A stretch of DNA of 64,000 bases, taken from NCBI RefSeq assembly GCF_900637545.1, contig NZ_LR134376.1, forward strand, positions 1,197,001-1,261,000, written 5' to 3'. Source of the DNA: Aeromonas encheleia (GTDB taxonomy: Bacteria > Pseudomonadota > Gammaproteobacteria > Enterobacterales > Aeromonadaceae). Position 1 is the first letter of the stretch; the number at the start of each line of letters is the position of its first letter. Positions 50,144-59,157 of the stretch are shown piece after piece. The notes under the pieces are model-generated. The model was not told the DNA's origin. It saw only the letters and a program-made list of their open reading frames with translations, and searched no databases. The position numbers were made by a program, and so were the translations under genes.

Positions 50144-51460
50144 TCACTGGGCGGCTGGCTGGGGTTGCGCCGTGGGGGCGGCGCCGCTCTGCTGGGCCGG
50201 CACCCGATCGGGCTCCGTCGCCGGTGTGGCCGGGAGCAGGAGCTCCTGCTCGGGCGCGGCTGAGGGAGCCCCTGGCATCGCGGTGCCGCCCTGGGGCACC
50301 ACCTGTCCTTCGAGTGCCGGGGTCGCGGCGTCGGTAGCCACGGCGCCAGAGCCCGCCGGCAGTACGGCACCGGTGCCTTGCTCTGGTCGGGCGGGGGAAC
50401 CTTCCGGCGAGGGGGCTGCATCGCTGGCCGGGGTGGCAGCCGTGCCCTCCGCGGCCGAGGGGCTGAGCGACTCGGGGGCGAGGAGCGGCGCCTGGGCCGG
50501 GGCATCCTGCATGCCCGGATGGGGCGGGACTATGTTGTCGCTCTGCATGGATTCCGGGGTGAGGGTGGTCAGCGCCGGGTGCAGGCGGGTGAACTGCTTG
50601 AGGCGGCTGCTCAGCACATCACGAACTGTGCGCACCTCCTCCTGAGGCAGGCTGTCCAGCGCCACCAGCTCGGCGGTCACGGCAAAGGTGCTGATGCCGC
50701 TGGTCTGGCCCGGATAGAGGTTGGCCCCGATGCGGCTGCGCTGGTAGTAGGGGTGGTTCTTGAGCAGGCGATCGATCTGCTCTCCCTCGATGGGGATGAG
50801 GCGAGCCTTGCAGCGGCCGGTCAGATCACCGATCCCCTGATTGGGATGGCCAGCCACCACGAAGGCGGCGTCCAGGCTGCCGTTGCAGAGGCCCTCGAGG
50901 GGATTGCTGGCCGAGGCGGCGGGTGCCGCCGCGAAGCTGCTCGCCTGCCAGCCCATGGCATCGAGCAGCGCCTGGCTGGTGACGCGATCCCCCGAATCGG
51001 GGTTACCGAGATCGACCCGCTTGCCCTCGATATCGGCCAGGGTGGTGATGTTGCTGGTGGCGCTGGCGAGCAGGGTCAGCGACTCCTGATGGAGCCTAAA
51101 CAGGCTGCGCAGCTTGTCGTTTGGCGCCTCGCCCGTGAAGGGGCCGCTGCCATGGGCCGCATGGTACAGGACATCCGACTGCACCAGCGCGAGCTGGATG
51201 TCGCCCTTGGCCAGGTCGACCAGATTGGCGAGGGAGCCCGAGGTGTTCTGCACCGTGCAGTGCAGTCCATGCTGGCTGCTCTCTTCGTTGAGCAGACGGC
51301 AGATGGCGCCGCCGGTCGGGTAGTAGACGCCGTTGAGTGCCCCCGTGCCTATGGTGATGTAGGCAGGGGCGGCAGAGAGGGGCAGCGCCAGCAGCGCCGC
51401 CAGCCAGGGCAGGGCGATGCGGAACAGGGGCGAGCGGTGGCGCAGGACTCGTGGGTGCAT
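50144..51460 (-). CDS. TAXI-family TRAP solute-binding protein with Pro/Ala-rich tail
   Basis: The 438-residue precursor has a signal peptide (ALPWLAALLALPLSAAPA). The mature part shows the TAXI fold pattern TIGTGALNGVYYPTGGAICRL, then NTSGSLANLVDLAKGDIQLALVQSD. From about residue 315 to the end it is a low-complexity segment rich in Ala, Pro, Gly, Ser, Thr and Glu, absent from usual TAXI receptors (~320 aa). No TRAP permease gene is nearby, so it may be an orphan receptor or act with a permease elsewhere. ATG 51460 begins after an 18-codon open stretch. Confidence 0.85.
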   Translation of the reverse strand: MHPRVLRHRSPLFRIALPWLAALLALPLSAAPAYITIGTGALNGVYYPTGGAICRLLNEESSQHGLHCTVQNTSGSLANLVDLAKGDIQLALVQSDVLYHAAHGSGPFTGEAPNDKLRSLFRLHQESLTLLASATSNITTLADIEGKRVDLGNPDSGDRVTSQALLDAMGWQASSFAAAPAASASNPLEGLCNGSLDAAFVVAGHPNQGIGDLTGRCKARLIPIEGEQIDRLLKNHPYYQRSRIGANLYPGQTSGISTFAVTAELVALDSLPQEEVRTVRDVLSSRLKQFTRLHPALTTLTPESMQSDNIVPPHPGMQDAPAQAPLLAPESLSPSAAEGTAATPASDAAPSPEGSPARPEQGTGAVLPAGSGAVATDAATPALEGQVVPQGGTAMPGAPSAAPEQELLLPATPATEPDRVPAQQSGAAPTAQPQPAAQ

Positions 51461-51616
51461 AGTGAACCGGATCAATGGCGGATAAAAAGGGATGAGGCAA
51501 GCCCATCCCGGCATGGGTCACATCTTATCTATACCAGATGCAAACCAGAATGGCTTTCGCCATTCGCGTCAATCAGTGGAGGCGGCCGGCCGGCAGCCGC
51601 CTCCGGTGCCGCGTTA

Positions 51617-52759
51617 TCAGCGGCGGGGCTGGAGGATGGCCTTCTCCATGCGCGCCAGCGCCTCGACGAGACGCGCCCTGGTGCAGCCGAAGTTGAGCCG
51701 CACGAACTGGCCATCGCCGAATTGGGCGCCGGGGGAGAGCCCCACCCCAGCCTGCTCGAAGAAGGCGACGGGATCGTCCAGCCCGAGCGCGCTGACATCG
51801 ATCCAGGCGAGGTAGGTGGCCTGGTTATTGGCCAGCTTGACGCCGGGCCAGCGGGCGACCGCCTGCTCGATCAACGCCAGATTGGCGGACAGATAATCGA
51901 TCTGCTCCGCCAGCCACTGCTCGCCGCCCTCGTAGGCCGCCTCAGCCGCCACGAAGCCCAGCAGGTTGACGTCGGCGCTGATGCCGCGCATCGCCTGCTG
52001 CAGCTTGAGCCGCAGACGTGCGTTGGGCACCACGGCGAAGGAGCAGCACAGGCCGGCGATGTTGAAGGTCTTGCTTGGGGCCATCATCACGGCGCAGCGT
52101 TCGGCCGCGGCCGGGCTCAGGGCGCCATAGGGAATGTGGCGGGCATCTTTATCCAGCAGCAGATCGCAGTGGATCTCGTCCGAGCAGACAACCAGGTTGT
52201 GGCGCTCGGCGATGGCGTCGATGGCCTCCAGCTCCTCGCGGGTGAACACTGTGCCACCCGGATTGTGCGGGTTGCACAGCAGCAGCAGGTCGGCGGAGGG
52301 GGCCTGGCGCTCGAGTTCGATCAGATCCAGCACCCAGCGCCCGGCCTCCTCGATCATGGGGACTGTGAGCAGGGGGCGATCGTTGAAGCCCGGCGCCAGC
52401 AGGAAGGGGTAATAGACCGGCTTGGGGGTGATGATGCCACGGCCATGCTGGCTCCAGGCCTTGCAGGCCAGGTTCAGGCCGGGCACCACGCCGGGCAGGA
52501 AGACCAGCCACTCCGGCTGGATGGCCCAGTCATAGCGCTGCTGCATGCGGGTCACTATGAGTTCGATCAGGCGGGGCGAGGGGCGGGAGTAGCCGAAGAT
52601 GCCGTGGGCAACCCTCTGGGTGAGCGCCTCGATCACCGCAGGGGGGGAGCGAAAATCGGTGTCGGCCACCCACATGGGCAGCACGTCCTGAGTCTTGTAC
52701 TTGTCCCATTTCAGGCTCATGGTATGGCGGCGATCTATCTCCCGATCAAAATCAAACAT
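51617..52759 (-). CDS. patB: PatB/MalY-type PLP-dependent cystathionine beta-lyase
   Basis: The 380-residue fold-type I aminotransferase-like protein shows PMWVADTDFRSPPAV, CNPHNPGGTVFTREEL, SDEIHCDL and the PLP lysine in APSKTFNIAGL. The HNPGG and ADTDF signatures mark the MalY/PatB C-S lyase group, which cleaves cystathionine and related C-S bonds to pyruvate, ammonia and a thiol. AAGGATTTCAC precedes ATG 52759. Not linked to maltose genes, so I prefer PatB over MalY. Confidence 0.9.
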   Translation of the reverse strand: MFDFDREIDRRHTMSLKWDKYKTQDVLPMWVADTDFRSPPAVIEALTQRVAHGIFGYSRPSPRLIELIVTRMQQRYDWAIQPEWLVFLPGVVPGLNLACKAWSQHGRGIITPKPVYYPFLLAPGFNDRPLLTVPMIEEAGRWVLDLIELERQAPSADLLLLCNPHNPGGTVFTREELEAIDAIAERHNLVVCSDEIHCDLLLDKDARHIPYGALSPAAAERCAVMMAPSKTFNIAGLCCSFAVVPNARLRLKLQQAMRGISADVNLLGFVAAEAAYEGGEQWLAEQIDYLSANLALIEQAVARWPGVKLANNQATYLAWIDVSALGLDDPVAFFEQAGVGLSPGAQFGDGQFVRLNFGCTRARLVEALARMEKAILQPRR

Positions 52760-52921
52760 GTGAAATCCTTGTGCTGGCCAGAGGGTTTACCAATGTACGG
52801 ACTTGGACGTGGCCTCGCAAGCCTTGAGGTGGCTCTTGATAGTGACATAAAATGAGCGCCGTCATTTTATACAGCTGCCGGTTCCTGGCTCCTTTTTCTC
52901 TCCCTTATCGATGGTATCTCT

Positions 52922-54094
52922 ATGAGTTTATTGACCGCAGCCCGCAAGAGGCCGGATCCCGTTTCCCTCTCTTTCCTGGCCGTGACCTTCATGACCGGGG
53001 TGGCGGTGGCGCTGCAGGTGCCGACCCTGAGCCTGTTCCTGGCCGAGGAGGTGCAGGTGCGCCCCTTCCTGGTGGGCCTGTTCTACACCGTCAATGCGGT
53101 GATAGGCATCCTCATCAGCCAGTGGCTCGGCCACCGCTCCGACAGCAAGGGGGATCGCAAACAGCTGATCCTGCGCTGCTGCTTCGCTGGCATAGTGCTC
53201 TCCCTGCTGTTTGCCTGGAACCGGCAGTACTGGTTGCTGGTGAGCCTGGGGGTGGTGCTGGCGAGCCTGACCGCTACCGCCAGCCCTCAGCTGTTCGCCC
53301 TGGCGCGGGAATATGCCGACAGCCGCAACAAGCGCGCCGACATGTTCAGCTCTGTGCTGCGGGCCCAGTTCTCCCTGGCCTGGGTGATAGGGCCGCCGGC
53401 CGCCTTCGCGCTCGCCATCGGCTACGGCTTCGAGGTGATGTACCTCGCCTCGGCCTTCGCCTACCTCATCTGCGCCTTCGTGGTCTGGCGCTGGCTGCCC
53501 TCCCTGCCGCTGCCCAAGTCCAATGGCGAGACGGAGCGGGTCAGCAGCTGGCGGGACCCTTCGGTGCGGGCGCTGTTCATCGCCTCCACCCTGATGTGGA
53601 CCTGCAACAGCATGTACCTCATCAACATGCCGCTCTACATCACCCGTGAGCTGGGGCTGGAGGAGAAGCTCGCCGGGATCCTGATGGGCACGGCGGCGGC
53701 CCTCGAGATCCCCTTCATGCTGCTGGCGGGCTACTACACCCGTCGCTTCGGCAAGCGACCCATGATGCTGCTGGCGGTGCTGGCCGGCTTCGGCTTCTAC
53801 GTGGGGCTGGTGACCCTGTCGAGCCAGACGGCGCTGATTGGCTTGCAACTGCTCAACGCCATCTTCATCGGCATAGTCGCCGGGATCGGCATGTCCTACT
53901 TCCAGGATCTGATGCCGGGCCGGGCCGGGGTGGCGACCACTCTGTTTGCCAACAGCATCCGCACCGGCTCCATCATGGCGGGCGCGATCGCGGGGACTGT
54001 GGCCGAGATCTGGAGTTTCCACGGGGTCTTCATGGTGGCCACCGGATTGGCGCTGGCGGCGCTGGCGGCCTGCTGGCGGGTGCCCAATGTGTGA
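52922..54094 (+). CDS. SetA/SetB-like sugar efflux MFS transporter
   Basis: A 390-residue 12-helix major facilitator. The N-terminal QVPTLSLFLAEEVQVRPFLVGLFYT, GHRSDSKGDRK (motif A) and PLYITRELGLEEKLAGILMG fit the sugar efflux (SET) group of E. coli SetA/SetB. It likely exports sugars or glycosides; substrate unknown. The stop codon falls inside the first unit of a GTGTGAGG repeat array. No strong ribosome binding site is visible before ATG 52922. Confidence 0.87.
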   Translation: MSLLTAARKRPDPVSLSFLAVTFMTGVAVALQVPTLSLFLAEEVQVRPFLVGLFYTVNAVIGILISQWLGHRSDSKGDRKQLILRCCFAGIVLSLLFAWNRQYWLLVSLGVVLASLTATASPQLFALAREYADSRNKRADMFSSVLRAQFSLAWVIGPPAAFALAIGYGFEVMYLASAFAYLICAFVVWRWLPSLPLPKSNGETERVSSWRDPSVRALFIASTLMWTCNSMYLINMPLYITRELGLEEKLAGILMGTAAALEIPFMLLAGYYTRRFGKRPMMLLAVLAGFGFYVGLVTLSSQTALIGLQLLNAIFIGIVAGIGMSYFQDLMPGRAGVATTLFANSIRTGSIMAGAIAGTVAEIWSFHGVFMVATGLALAALAACWRVPNV

Positions 54095-54128
54095 GGGTGT
54101 GAGGGTGTGAGGGTGTGAGGGTGTGAGG
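54089..54128. repeat. Five perfect GTGTGAGG octamers overlapping a stop codon
   Basis: Five adjacent identical 8-bp units. The first contains the TGA stop of the SetB-like gene, so changes in copy number would not alter the protein but would change the 3' end of the transcript. Confidence 0.95.
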
Positions 54129-54255
54129 CTGGAAGGGCTGGCGCCGAGATCCGATAGGCAGGGGTAAGCAGGGGGCAAACAGGGAGTAATCTGGCTGAGG
54201 GTCCGGTCGGCCCCGTGCCCCGCCTAAAGGCGTGCGCAGGGGCTGACAGCCGGGT

Positions 54256-55140
54256 TTACTTGACGCTCTCGGCCTGGTATTCGTTGCGCAGGCAGCGCAG
54301 CAGCAACTCGGCCGCCGGCCCCAGCGCATCGGTCGAGGGGGTGAGCAGGTAGGTGTAGAGGTAGCGCTCGCTGCCCCCTTCCAGATTGAGTTGCACCAGG
54401 CTGCCACTGGTGAGCTCCTCCTGCACCAGGTGGCGCGGCAACCAGGCGTAGCCGAGGCCGAGCCGCAACATGGCGAGTACCTCGTGATAGTGGGTTGCCT
54501 TCCAGCCGGTGTCGTCCGCATCGTTCCAGTCCACCGAGCGATGGATGGGCGGGTGCAGGCTTATCTGGTTATGGGCGCCGAGATGCTCGGCCTTGACGGG
54601 ATCGGTCAGGCTGGCGAGGGGATGCTCGGCCGCGCACAGCGGCAGCAGGCAGACCTCATCCAGCGGCAGGCCGGTGCGATCGTGTGGCAGGTGCTCGGAG
54701 AGCATCAGATCCCCCACCTGCAGCGCATTGAAGTGGCAGTGGATCCGCTCGTGCAGGTTGATGCGGCAGCCCCGGCTGCGGGGATAGAAGTGGGCCAGCG
54801 CCCGATAGAGCCGCTCCCTTGGCTGCAGCACCGAGACATACAGGTTGATCTGCGGCTCCCACTGCCGCTCCAGGTTGTTGGCCAGGTTCTCCAGCTCCTC
54901 CACCTGCTGGCTGAGCTGGCGGGCCCGCTTGAGGAAGATCTCCCCCGCCGGCGTCAGCACCGCCTTGCGTCCCCGCACCTCCAGCAGGGCCAGCCCCAGA
55001 CTCTGTTGCAGCTTGGCCACCGCATGATTGAGGGACGACTGGCTCTTGTTCAGCGCCTCGGCCGCCTGGGCGTAACCACCACAGTCGACCACGGCCTGAA
55101 AGATCCTCCATTGCTCAAACGTGCTCTTGGGACGAAACAT
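54256..55140 (-). CDS. LysR-family transcriptional regulator
   Basis: The 294-residue protein has the N-terminal helix-turn-helix (EQWRIFQAVVDCGGYAQAAEAL, SQSSLNHAVAKLQ) and an effector domain rich in His and Arg (LHERIHCHFNALQVGDL). It is convergent with the SetB-like gene and 88 bp from yciK, transcribed in the same direction. Target genes cannot be inferred. Confidence 0.88.
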   Translation of the reverse strand: MFRPKSTFEQWRIFQAVVDCGGYAQAAEALNKSQSSLNHAVAKLQQSLGLALLEVRGRKAVLTPAGEIFLKRARQLSQQVEELENLANNLERQWEPQINLYVSVLQPRERLYRALAHFYPRSRGCRINLHERIHCHFNALQVGDLMLSEHLPHDRTGLPLDEVCLLPLCAAEHPLASLTDPVKAEHLGAHNQISLHPPIHRSVDWNDADDTGWKATHYHEVLAMLRLGLGYAWLPRHLVQEELTSGSLVQLNLEGGSERYLYTYLLTPSTDALGPAAELLLRCLRNEYQAESVK

Positions 55141-55228
55141 AGCTCAACCTGTCAGGGGCGGATGGGATTCAACAGGGCGCTACTGGCACCCCCTCTTCAA
55201 TTTAACCCTATCTGGTTATTTTGTTGAC

Positions 55229-55999
55229 TTATTTGGGTTGGGCCGCTTTCGGTTGGGCAACAAAGGTCTGGCCGGTCTTGCCACGGCTGTCGGCCCCCAT
55301 CAGATAGAGGTAGAGCGGCATCAGGTCGGCCGGGGTCTTCAGCAGCTGCGGATCTTCCGCCGGGAAGGCGCTGGCCCGCATCTTGGTGCGGGTGCCGCCC
55401 GGGTTGAGGGTGTTGACCCGCACCGCGGTGTTTTCCAGCTCGTCGGCCAGCACCTCCATCATCCCCTCGATGGCGAACTTGGAGATGGCATAGGTGCCCC
55501 AGTAGGCGCGCCCCTTGCGACCGACGCTGGAGGAGGTGTAGACGATGGAGGCATCGCCGTGCGCCTTGGCGGTCTGGCGAATGAGTGGCAGCAGCGCCTG
55601 GGTCAGCAGGAACTCGGACTTGACGTTGACCTGCATCACCTCGTCCCATTCCTGCTCCTGGATGTGTTCGAACGGCGACAGGGTGCCGAGCAGGCCGGCG
55701 TTGAACAGCACGCCGTCGAGGCGGCCGAACTGCTGGGTGAAGGTCTCGGCCATGCCGCGATAGTGGCTGGCGGTGGCGCCTTTCAGATCCACCGGCACTA
55801 TGGCGGGCAGAGGGTGGCCGGCGGCCTCGATCTGGTCGTAGACCGCCTCGAGCTTGCTGCTGGTGCGACCGAGCAGTATCACGGTGGCGCCGTGGGCGGC
55901 GTAGTTGAGCGCCGCCTCGCGACCTATGCCGTCACCGGCGCCCGTCACCAGAATGACCTTGTCCTTGAGCAGATCCCGGGGGGCCTGATAGTCGAGCAT
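55229..55999 (-). CDS. yciK: YciK-type short-chain dehydrogenase
   Basis: The 256-residue SDR has the NAD(P) motif VTGAGDGIGREAAL, the NAG motif in LFNAGLLG, the catalytic YxxSK in YAISKFAIEG (preceded by Ser in SSSVGRKG), and sequence similarity to E. coli YciK from LDYQAPRDLLKDKVILVTG. Substrate unknown. CAGGAGTCAAC precedes ATG 55999; 32 codons upstream are open but not conserved. It is divergent from sohB, as near topA in E. coli. Confidence 0.9.
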   Translation of the reverse strand: MLDYQAPRDLLKDKVILVTGAGDGIGREAALNYAAHGATVILLGRTSSKLEAVYDQIEAAGHPLPAIVPVDLKGATASHYRGMAETFTQQFGRLDGVLFNAGLLGTLSPFEHIQEQEWDEVMQVNVKSEFLLTQALLPLIRQTAKAHGDASIVYTSSSVGRKGRAYWGTYAISKFAIEGMMEVLADELENTAVRVNTLNPGGTRTKMRASAFPAEDPQLLKTPADLMPLYLYLMGADSRGKTGQTFVAQPKAAQPK

Positions 56000-56221
56000 G
56001 TTGACTCCTGTATAACCAGTTCGTGGCAGATGGGCGCGGCAATGAGGGGCAAGTGTACTGATCCGGGACTGCCCTTGACCAGTATGAGACGGCAAAAATG
56101 TGAAGAAAACAGCGGGGTAGGGTGGGCCGCCGGCGTTATGCGGGGGTCAGTGGCAGAGTTTTTGCACCATCTCACCAAACTCCTTACTATGTGAAAAAAC
56201 CGACTCATCGTGGAGCATCAA

Positions 56222-57229
56222 GTGGCATTTTTGACCGAATACGGCCTGTTTTTGGCCAAGACCCTCACCTTACTGCTGGCCATAGGCGCCATCATACTGA
56301 TGCTGGTCAGCAGCCGTCAGCCCAAGGCGCGCAAGGGGGAGCTGGTGGTGACCGATCTCTCCAGCGAGCTGGAGCAAGGGCAGCATAAGCTGCAGCTGGC
56401 CCTGGCCGGCAAGGCGCAGCGCAAGCAGCTGGAGAAGCAGCACAAGGAGCTGCACAAGCAGCGTGCCAAGGCGACCGATGAGCGCAGCCACCTGTTCGTC
56501 ATCGACTTTCACGGCAGCATGGATGCGAAGGAAGTTGCCTCCCTGCGGGAAGAGGTGAGCGCGGTGATCGGGGTCGCCCAGCCCGGCGATGAGGTGCTGC
56601 TGCGCCTGGAATCCGGCGGCGGCGTGGTGCACGGCTATGGCCTCGCGGCCTCCCAGCTGCAGCGCCTGCGCGACAGAGACATTAAGCTCACCGTGGCCAT
56701 CGACAAGGTGGCGGCCAGCGGCGGCTACATGATGGCCTGCGTGGCGGATCAGATCCTGGCAGCCCCCTTCGCCATCGTCGGCTCCATCGGGGTGATAGCC
56801 CAGTTGCCAAACTTCAACAAGCTGCTCAAGAAGCACGATATCGAATTCGAGATGCACACCGCAGGCCAGTACAAGCGCACCATTACCATGTTCGGCGAGA
56901 ACGACGATCTGGGGCGGGAGAAGTTCCGTGAGGAGCTGGGTGCCATCCACGATCGCTTCAAGGCGTTCGTGGCCGAGCACAGGCCGAACCTCGACATCGA
57001 CCGGGTCACCACGGGTGAACACTGGCTGGCGAGCCAAGCCAAAGGCCTGGGGCTGGTGGACACCCTCTGCACCAGCGATGACTACCTGTTGGCACAGTCC
57101 AGCCACCACAAGGTGGTGGGCATCAGCTACCGCAAGCCCAGGAGCCTGACCCAGAGGCTGGGCCAGCAGGGCGCCCAGGCGCTGGAGGCGGGTCTGGGCC
57201 GGCTGTGGCAGCAGAGCCCCTGGCGCTAA
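56222..57229 (+). CDS. sohB: Inner-membrane S49 peptidase SohB
   Basis: SohB is a signal-peptide-peptidase-like serine protease. The 335-residue protein has an N-terminal membrane anchor (FLAKTLTLLLAIGAIILML), a charged coiled-coil-like linker rich in Lys/Glu/Gln, and the S49 domain with the nucleophile in KVAASGGYMMACVAD and the general-base Lys in TAGQYKRTITMFGEN. GTG 56222 follows GGAG by eight bases and aligns with the E. coli start; GTG 56210 is an alternative. The stop codon is the first bases of the MITE-like element. Confidence 0.93.
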   Translation: MAFLTEYGLFLAKTLTLLLAIGAIILMLVSSRQPKARKGELVVTDLSSELEQGQHKLQLALAGKAQRKQLEKQHKELHKQRAKATDERSHLFVIDFHGSMDAKEVASLREEVSAVIGVAQPGDEVLLRLESGGGVVHGYGLAASQLQRLRDRDIKLTVAIDKVAASGGYMMACVADQILAAPFAIVGSIGVIAQLPNFNKLLKKHDIEFEMHTAGQYKRTITMFGENDDLGREKFREELGAIHDRFKAFVAEHRPNLDIDRVTTGEHWLASQAKGLGLVDTLCTSDDYLLAQSSHHKVVGISYRKPRSLTQRLGQQGAQALEAGLGRLWQQSPWR

Positions 57230-57386
57230 GAACCTGTTTACGCTCTTACTGCGAGGCCGTGATCAAGGCTCATGTGCTGCTCGCTTGTTTGTAACCAAGA
57301 GTTCTCACGTATATCTATACGCTCCGGTTCCTGCGCGGCTCTTCACCTTACTGACGACCTCTCGCGACAGATCGTGAACAGGTTCT
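57229..57386. repeat. MITE-like palindromic element, intact copy B
   Basis: The 158-bp element has terminal inverted repeats AGAACCTGTTTACGCTCT and AGATCGTGAACAGGTTCT (16 of 18 pairs), starting at the last base of the sohB stop codon. It is similar to 3353-3495 but carries about 15 extra bases (GCTTGTTTGTAACCAAG region). It has no open frame long enough for a transposase. Confidence 0.8.
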
Positions 57387-57412
57387 AAGGCGTCGCTCAA
57401 TGGATTGAAACA

Positions 57413-57440
57413 AAAAAGCCGGGCATTTGCCCGGCTTTTT
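57413..57440. terminator. Bidirectional terminator between sohB and astB
   Basis: AAAAAGCCGGGCA TTTG CCCGGCTTTTT, strong hairpin with A- and T-runs between two convergent genes. Confidence 0.88.
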
Positions 57441-57458
57441 CTATCCAGTGCTTAGCGC

Positions 57459-58796
57459 TCAGCGCTGGAAGGGATAGACGGAGCCGAGCTTGAGGATCTG
57501 GGTCAGCTCGTCCAGCGCGGTGCGGGTCTCCAGCACCAGGGATGGGTCGCGCAGGTCATCGAGCGCCAGGCTGTCGCGGTAGTGGCGATCCACCCACTGA
57601 TCCAGGCGGGCAAACTGGCCGTCGTTGATGAGGCAGGCCGGGTTGACCGCGGCCAGCTCCGCATCGTTCATGGCGACCCGCAGCCGCAGGCAGGCGGGGC
57701 CACCGCCGTTGCGCATACTCTGCTTCACGTCCATGAAGTGCACGCCCGTGATCGGCGTGCCGAGCGTGAGCAGCTTGTTCAGATAGGCGGATACGGCTGG
57801 GTTGCCCTGGCACTCGGTGGGGGCGATGATCGCCATCTTGCCGGACGGCAGGGTCAGGATCTGGGTGTTGAACAGGTAGGACTTCACCGCATCCTGCACC
57901 GACACCTCGGCGGTCGGCACCTCGATGAAGTGCAGCTCGCCGTCACCGAACTTGGCGCGCACCTCGGCCAGGGCCCCGGCGGTATTGAGAAACGCTTGCT
58001 GGTGGAAGAACAGCACATTCTGGTTGCCCACCGCGATCACGTCGTTGTGGAACACCCCCTGATCGATCACCTCCGGGTTCTGCTGAATGAACACCGCGCT
58101 CTCTTCCCCCAGGCCGTGCAGGCGGGCGATGGCCTGGCTGGCCTCCAGGGTCTGGCGGGCCGGGTAGCGCTTGGGGGCGGGCTGGGAGACGTCGAAGGCG
58201 CTGCGGCCATAGACGAACAGTTCGATCCCGGCCTCGCCGTAGGCGCGGCACAGCCGGGTGTGGTTGGCGGCGCCCTCGTCACCGAAGTGATCGTTTTCCG
58301 GCAGATGCTGGTGGTGGCTGAAGTGGCGATCGTTGTTGAATACGGCGCGCAGGATGCGACCGGTCACCTCCGGCTCGAGGGAGCGGTGGAACTTGTTGGT
58401 CAGGTTGGCGGGGGTGAAGTGAATGCGGCCATCCTGGGTGTCGGCGCTCGGCGAGACGGTGGCGGCGTTGGCGGTCCACATGCTGGAGGCTGAATAGCAG
58501 GCGGCCAGCACGGCGGGGGCCTGTTTCGCAGCCTGGGCCAGCACGCTGGCATCCGAGCCGCTGAAGCCGAGGCGGCGCAGGGTGGCGAGATCGGGTCGCT
58601 CCTGGGGCGCCAGCACCCCCTGGGTCATGCCGAGCTCGGTCAGCGCCTTCATCTTGCGCAGCCCCTGCTTGGCCGCCTCCTTCGGGTTGGAAGCCTCCTT
58701 GGCGTTGCTCTGGGAAGCCACGTTGCCATAGGACAAGCCGGCGTAGTTGTGGGTGGGGCCGACCAGACCGTCGAAGTTGACCTCGAAGTGCTTCAT
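57459..58796 (-). CDS. astB: N-succinylarginine dihydrolase
   Basis: AstB hydrolyses succinylarginine to succinylornithine, CO2 and ammonia in arginine catabolism (AST pathway). The 445-residue protein is close to the E. coli length of 447 and has [20 protein letters not shown], a catalytic His/Cys pair region [17 protein letters not shown] and [12 protein letters not shown]. No astA, C, D or E lies next to it in this window, a layout also seen in Shewanella. ATG 58796 has AGGATGTAGTC upstream; the frame is open for another 114 codons by chance. Confidence 0.96.
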   Translation of the reverse strand: MKHFEVNFDGLVGPTHNYAGLSYGNVASQSNAKEASNPKEAAKQGLRKMKALTELGMTQGVLAPQERPDLATLRRLGFSGSDASVLAQAAKQAPAVLAACYSASSMWTANAATVSPSADTQDGRIHFTPANLTNKFHRSLEPEVTGRILRAVFNNDRHFSHHQHLPENDHFGDEGAANHTRLCRAYGEAGIELFVYGRSAFDVSQPAPKRYPARQTLEASQAIARLHGLGEESAVFIQQNPEVIDQGVFHNDVIAVGNQNVLFFHQQAFLNTAGALAEVRAKFGDGELHFIEVPTAEVSVQDAVKSYLFNTQILTLPSGKMAIIAPTECQGNPAVSAYLNKLLTLGTPITGVHFMDVKQSMRNGGGPACLRLRVAMNDAELAAVNPACLINDGQFARLDQWVDRHYRDSLALDDLRDPSLVLETRTALDELTQILKLGSVYPFQR

Positions 58797-59157
58797 GACT
58801 ACATCCTTTCGATTTTTATATGGGGAGCGGTTCCTTCCGCGCACAAAGCTGCGGCGTATGGCCATTATAAAGAGATTTTGTCTTTTGTAACAAGCTGATA
58901 ACCAAGGTGGTTTTTTATGTTTCAGGAGCGGTTGGATATGTCGTTTCAAATATAAAAAGGGGGGAGATATAGCATAAAAACAAAAAAGCGGTTGCTTCCC
59001 GCGCGCAGGCTTCGCATTAATAAATAAAGAGACAAGGCGGTGTGGGCTGGTCAAGCAAATTTGTCTCCAAGATTGCTTTTTCGCGTCAAATCTCTTATAC
59101 AGCCCCACAAAACCGCACACCAACCCCGACGGGTGCAATGAGGATAATAGTTACAGC

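Noticed and set aside
50378..52855. 825-codon open frame on the plus strand
   Set aside because: Antisense of the TAXI and PatB genes and spanning their gap; no recognisable domain and no ribosome binding site.
58797..59138. In-frame extension of astB upstream by 114 codons
   Set aside because: The extension is not like any AstB N-terminus, the conserved start with a ribosome binding site is at 58796, and the DNA is A+T-rich promoter-like sequence.
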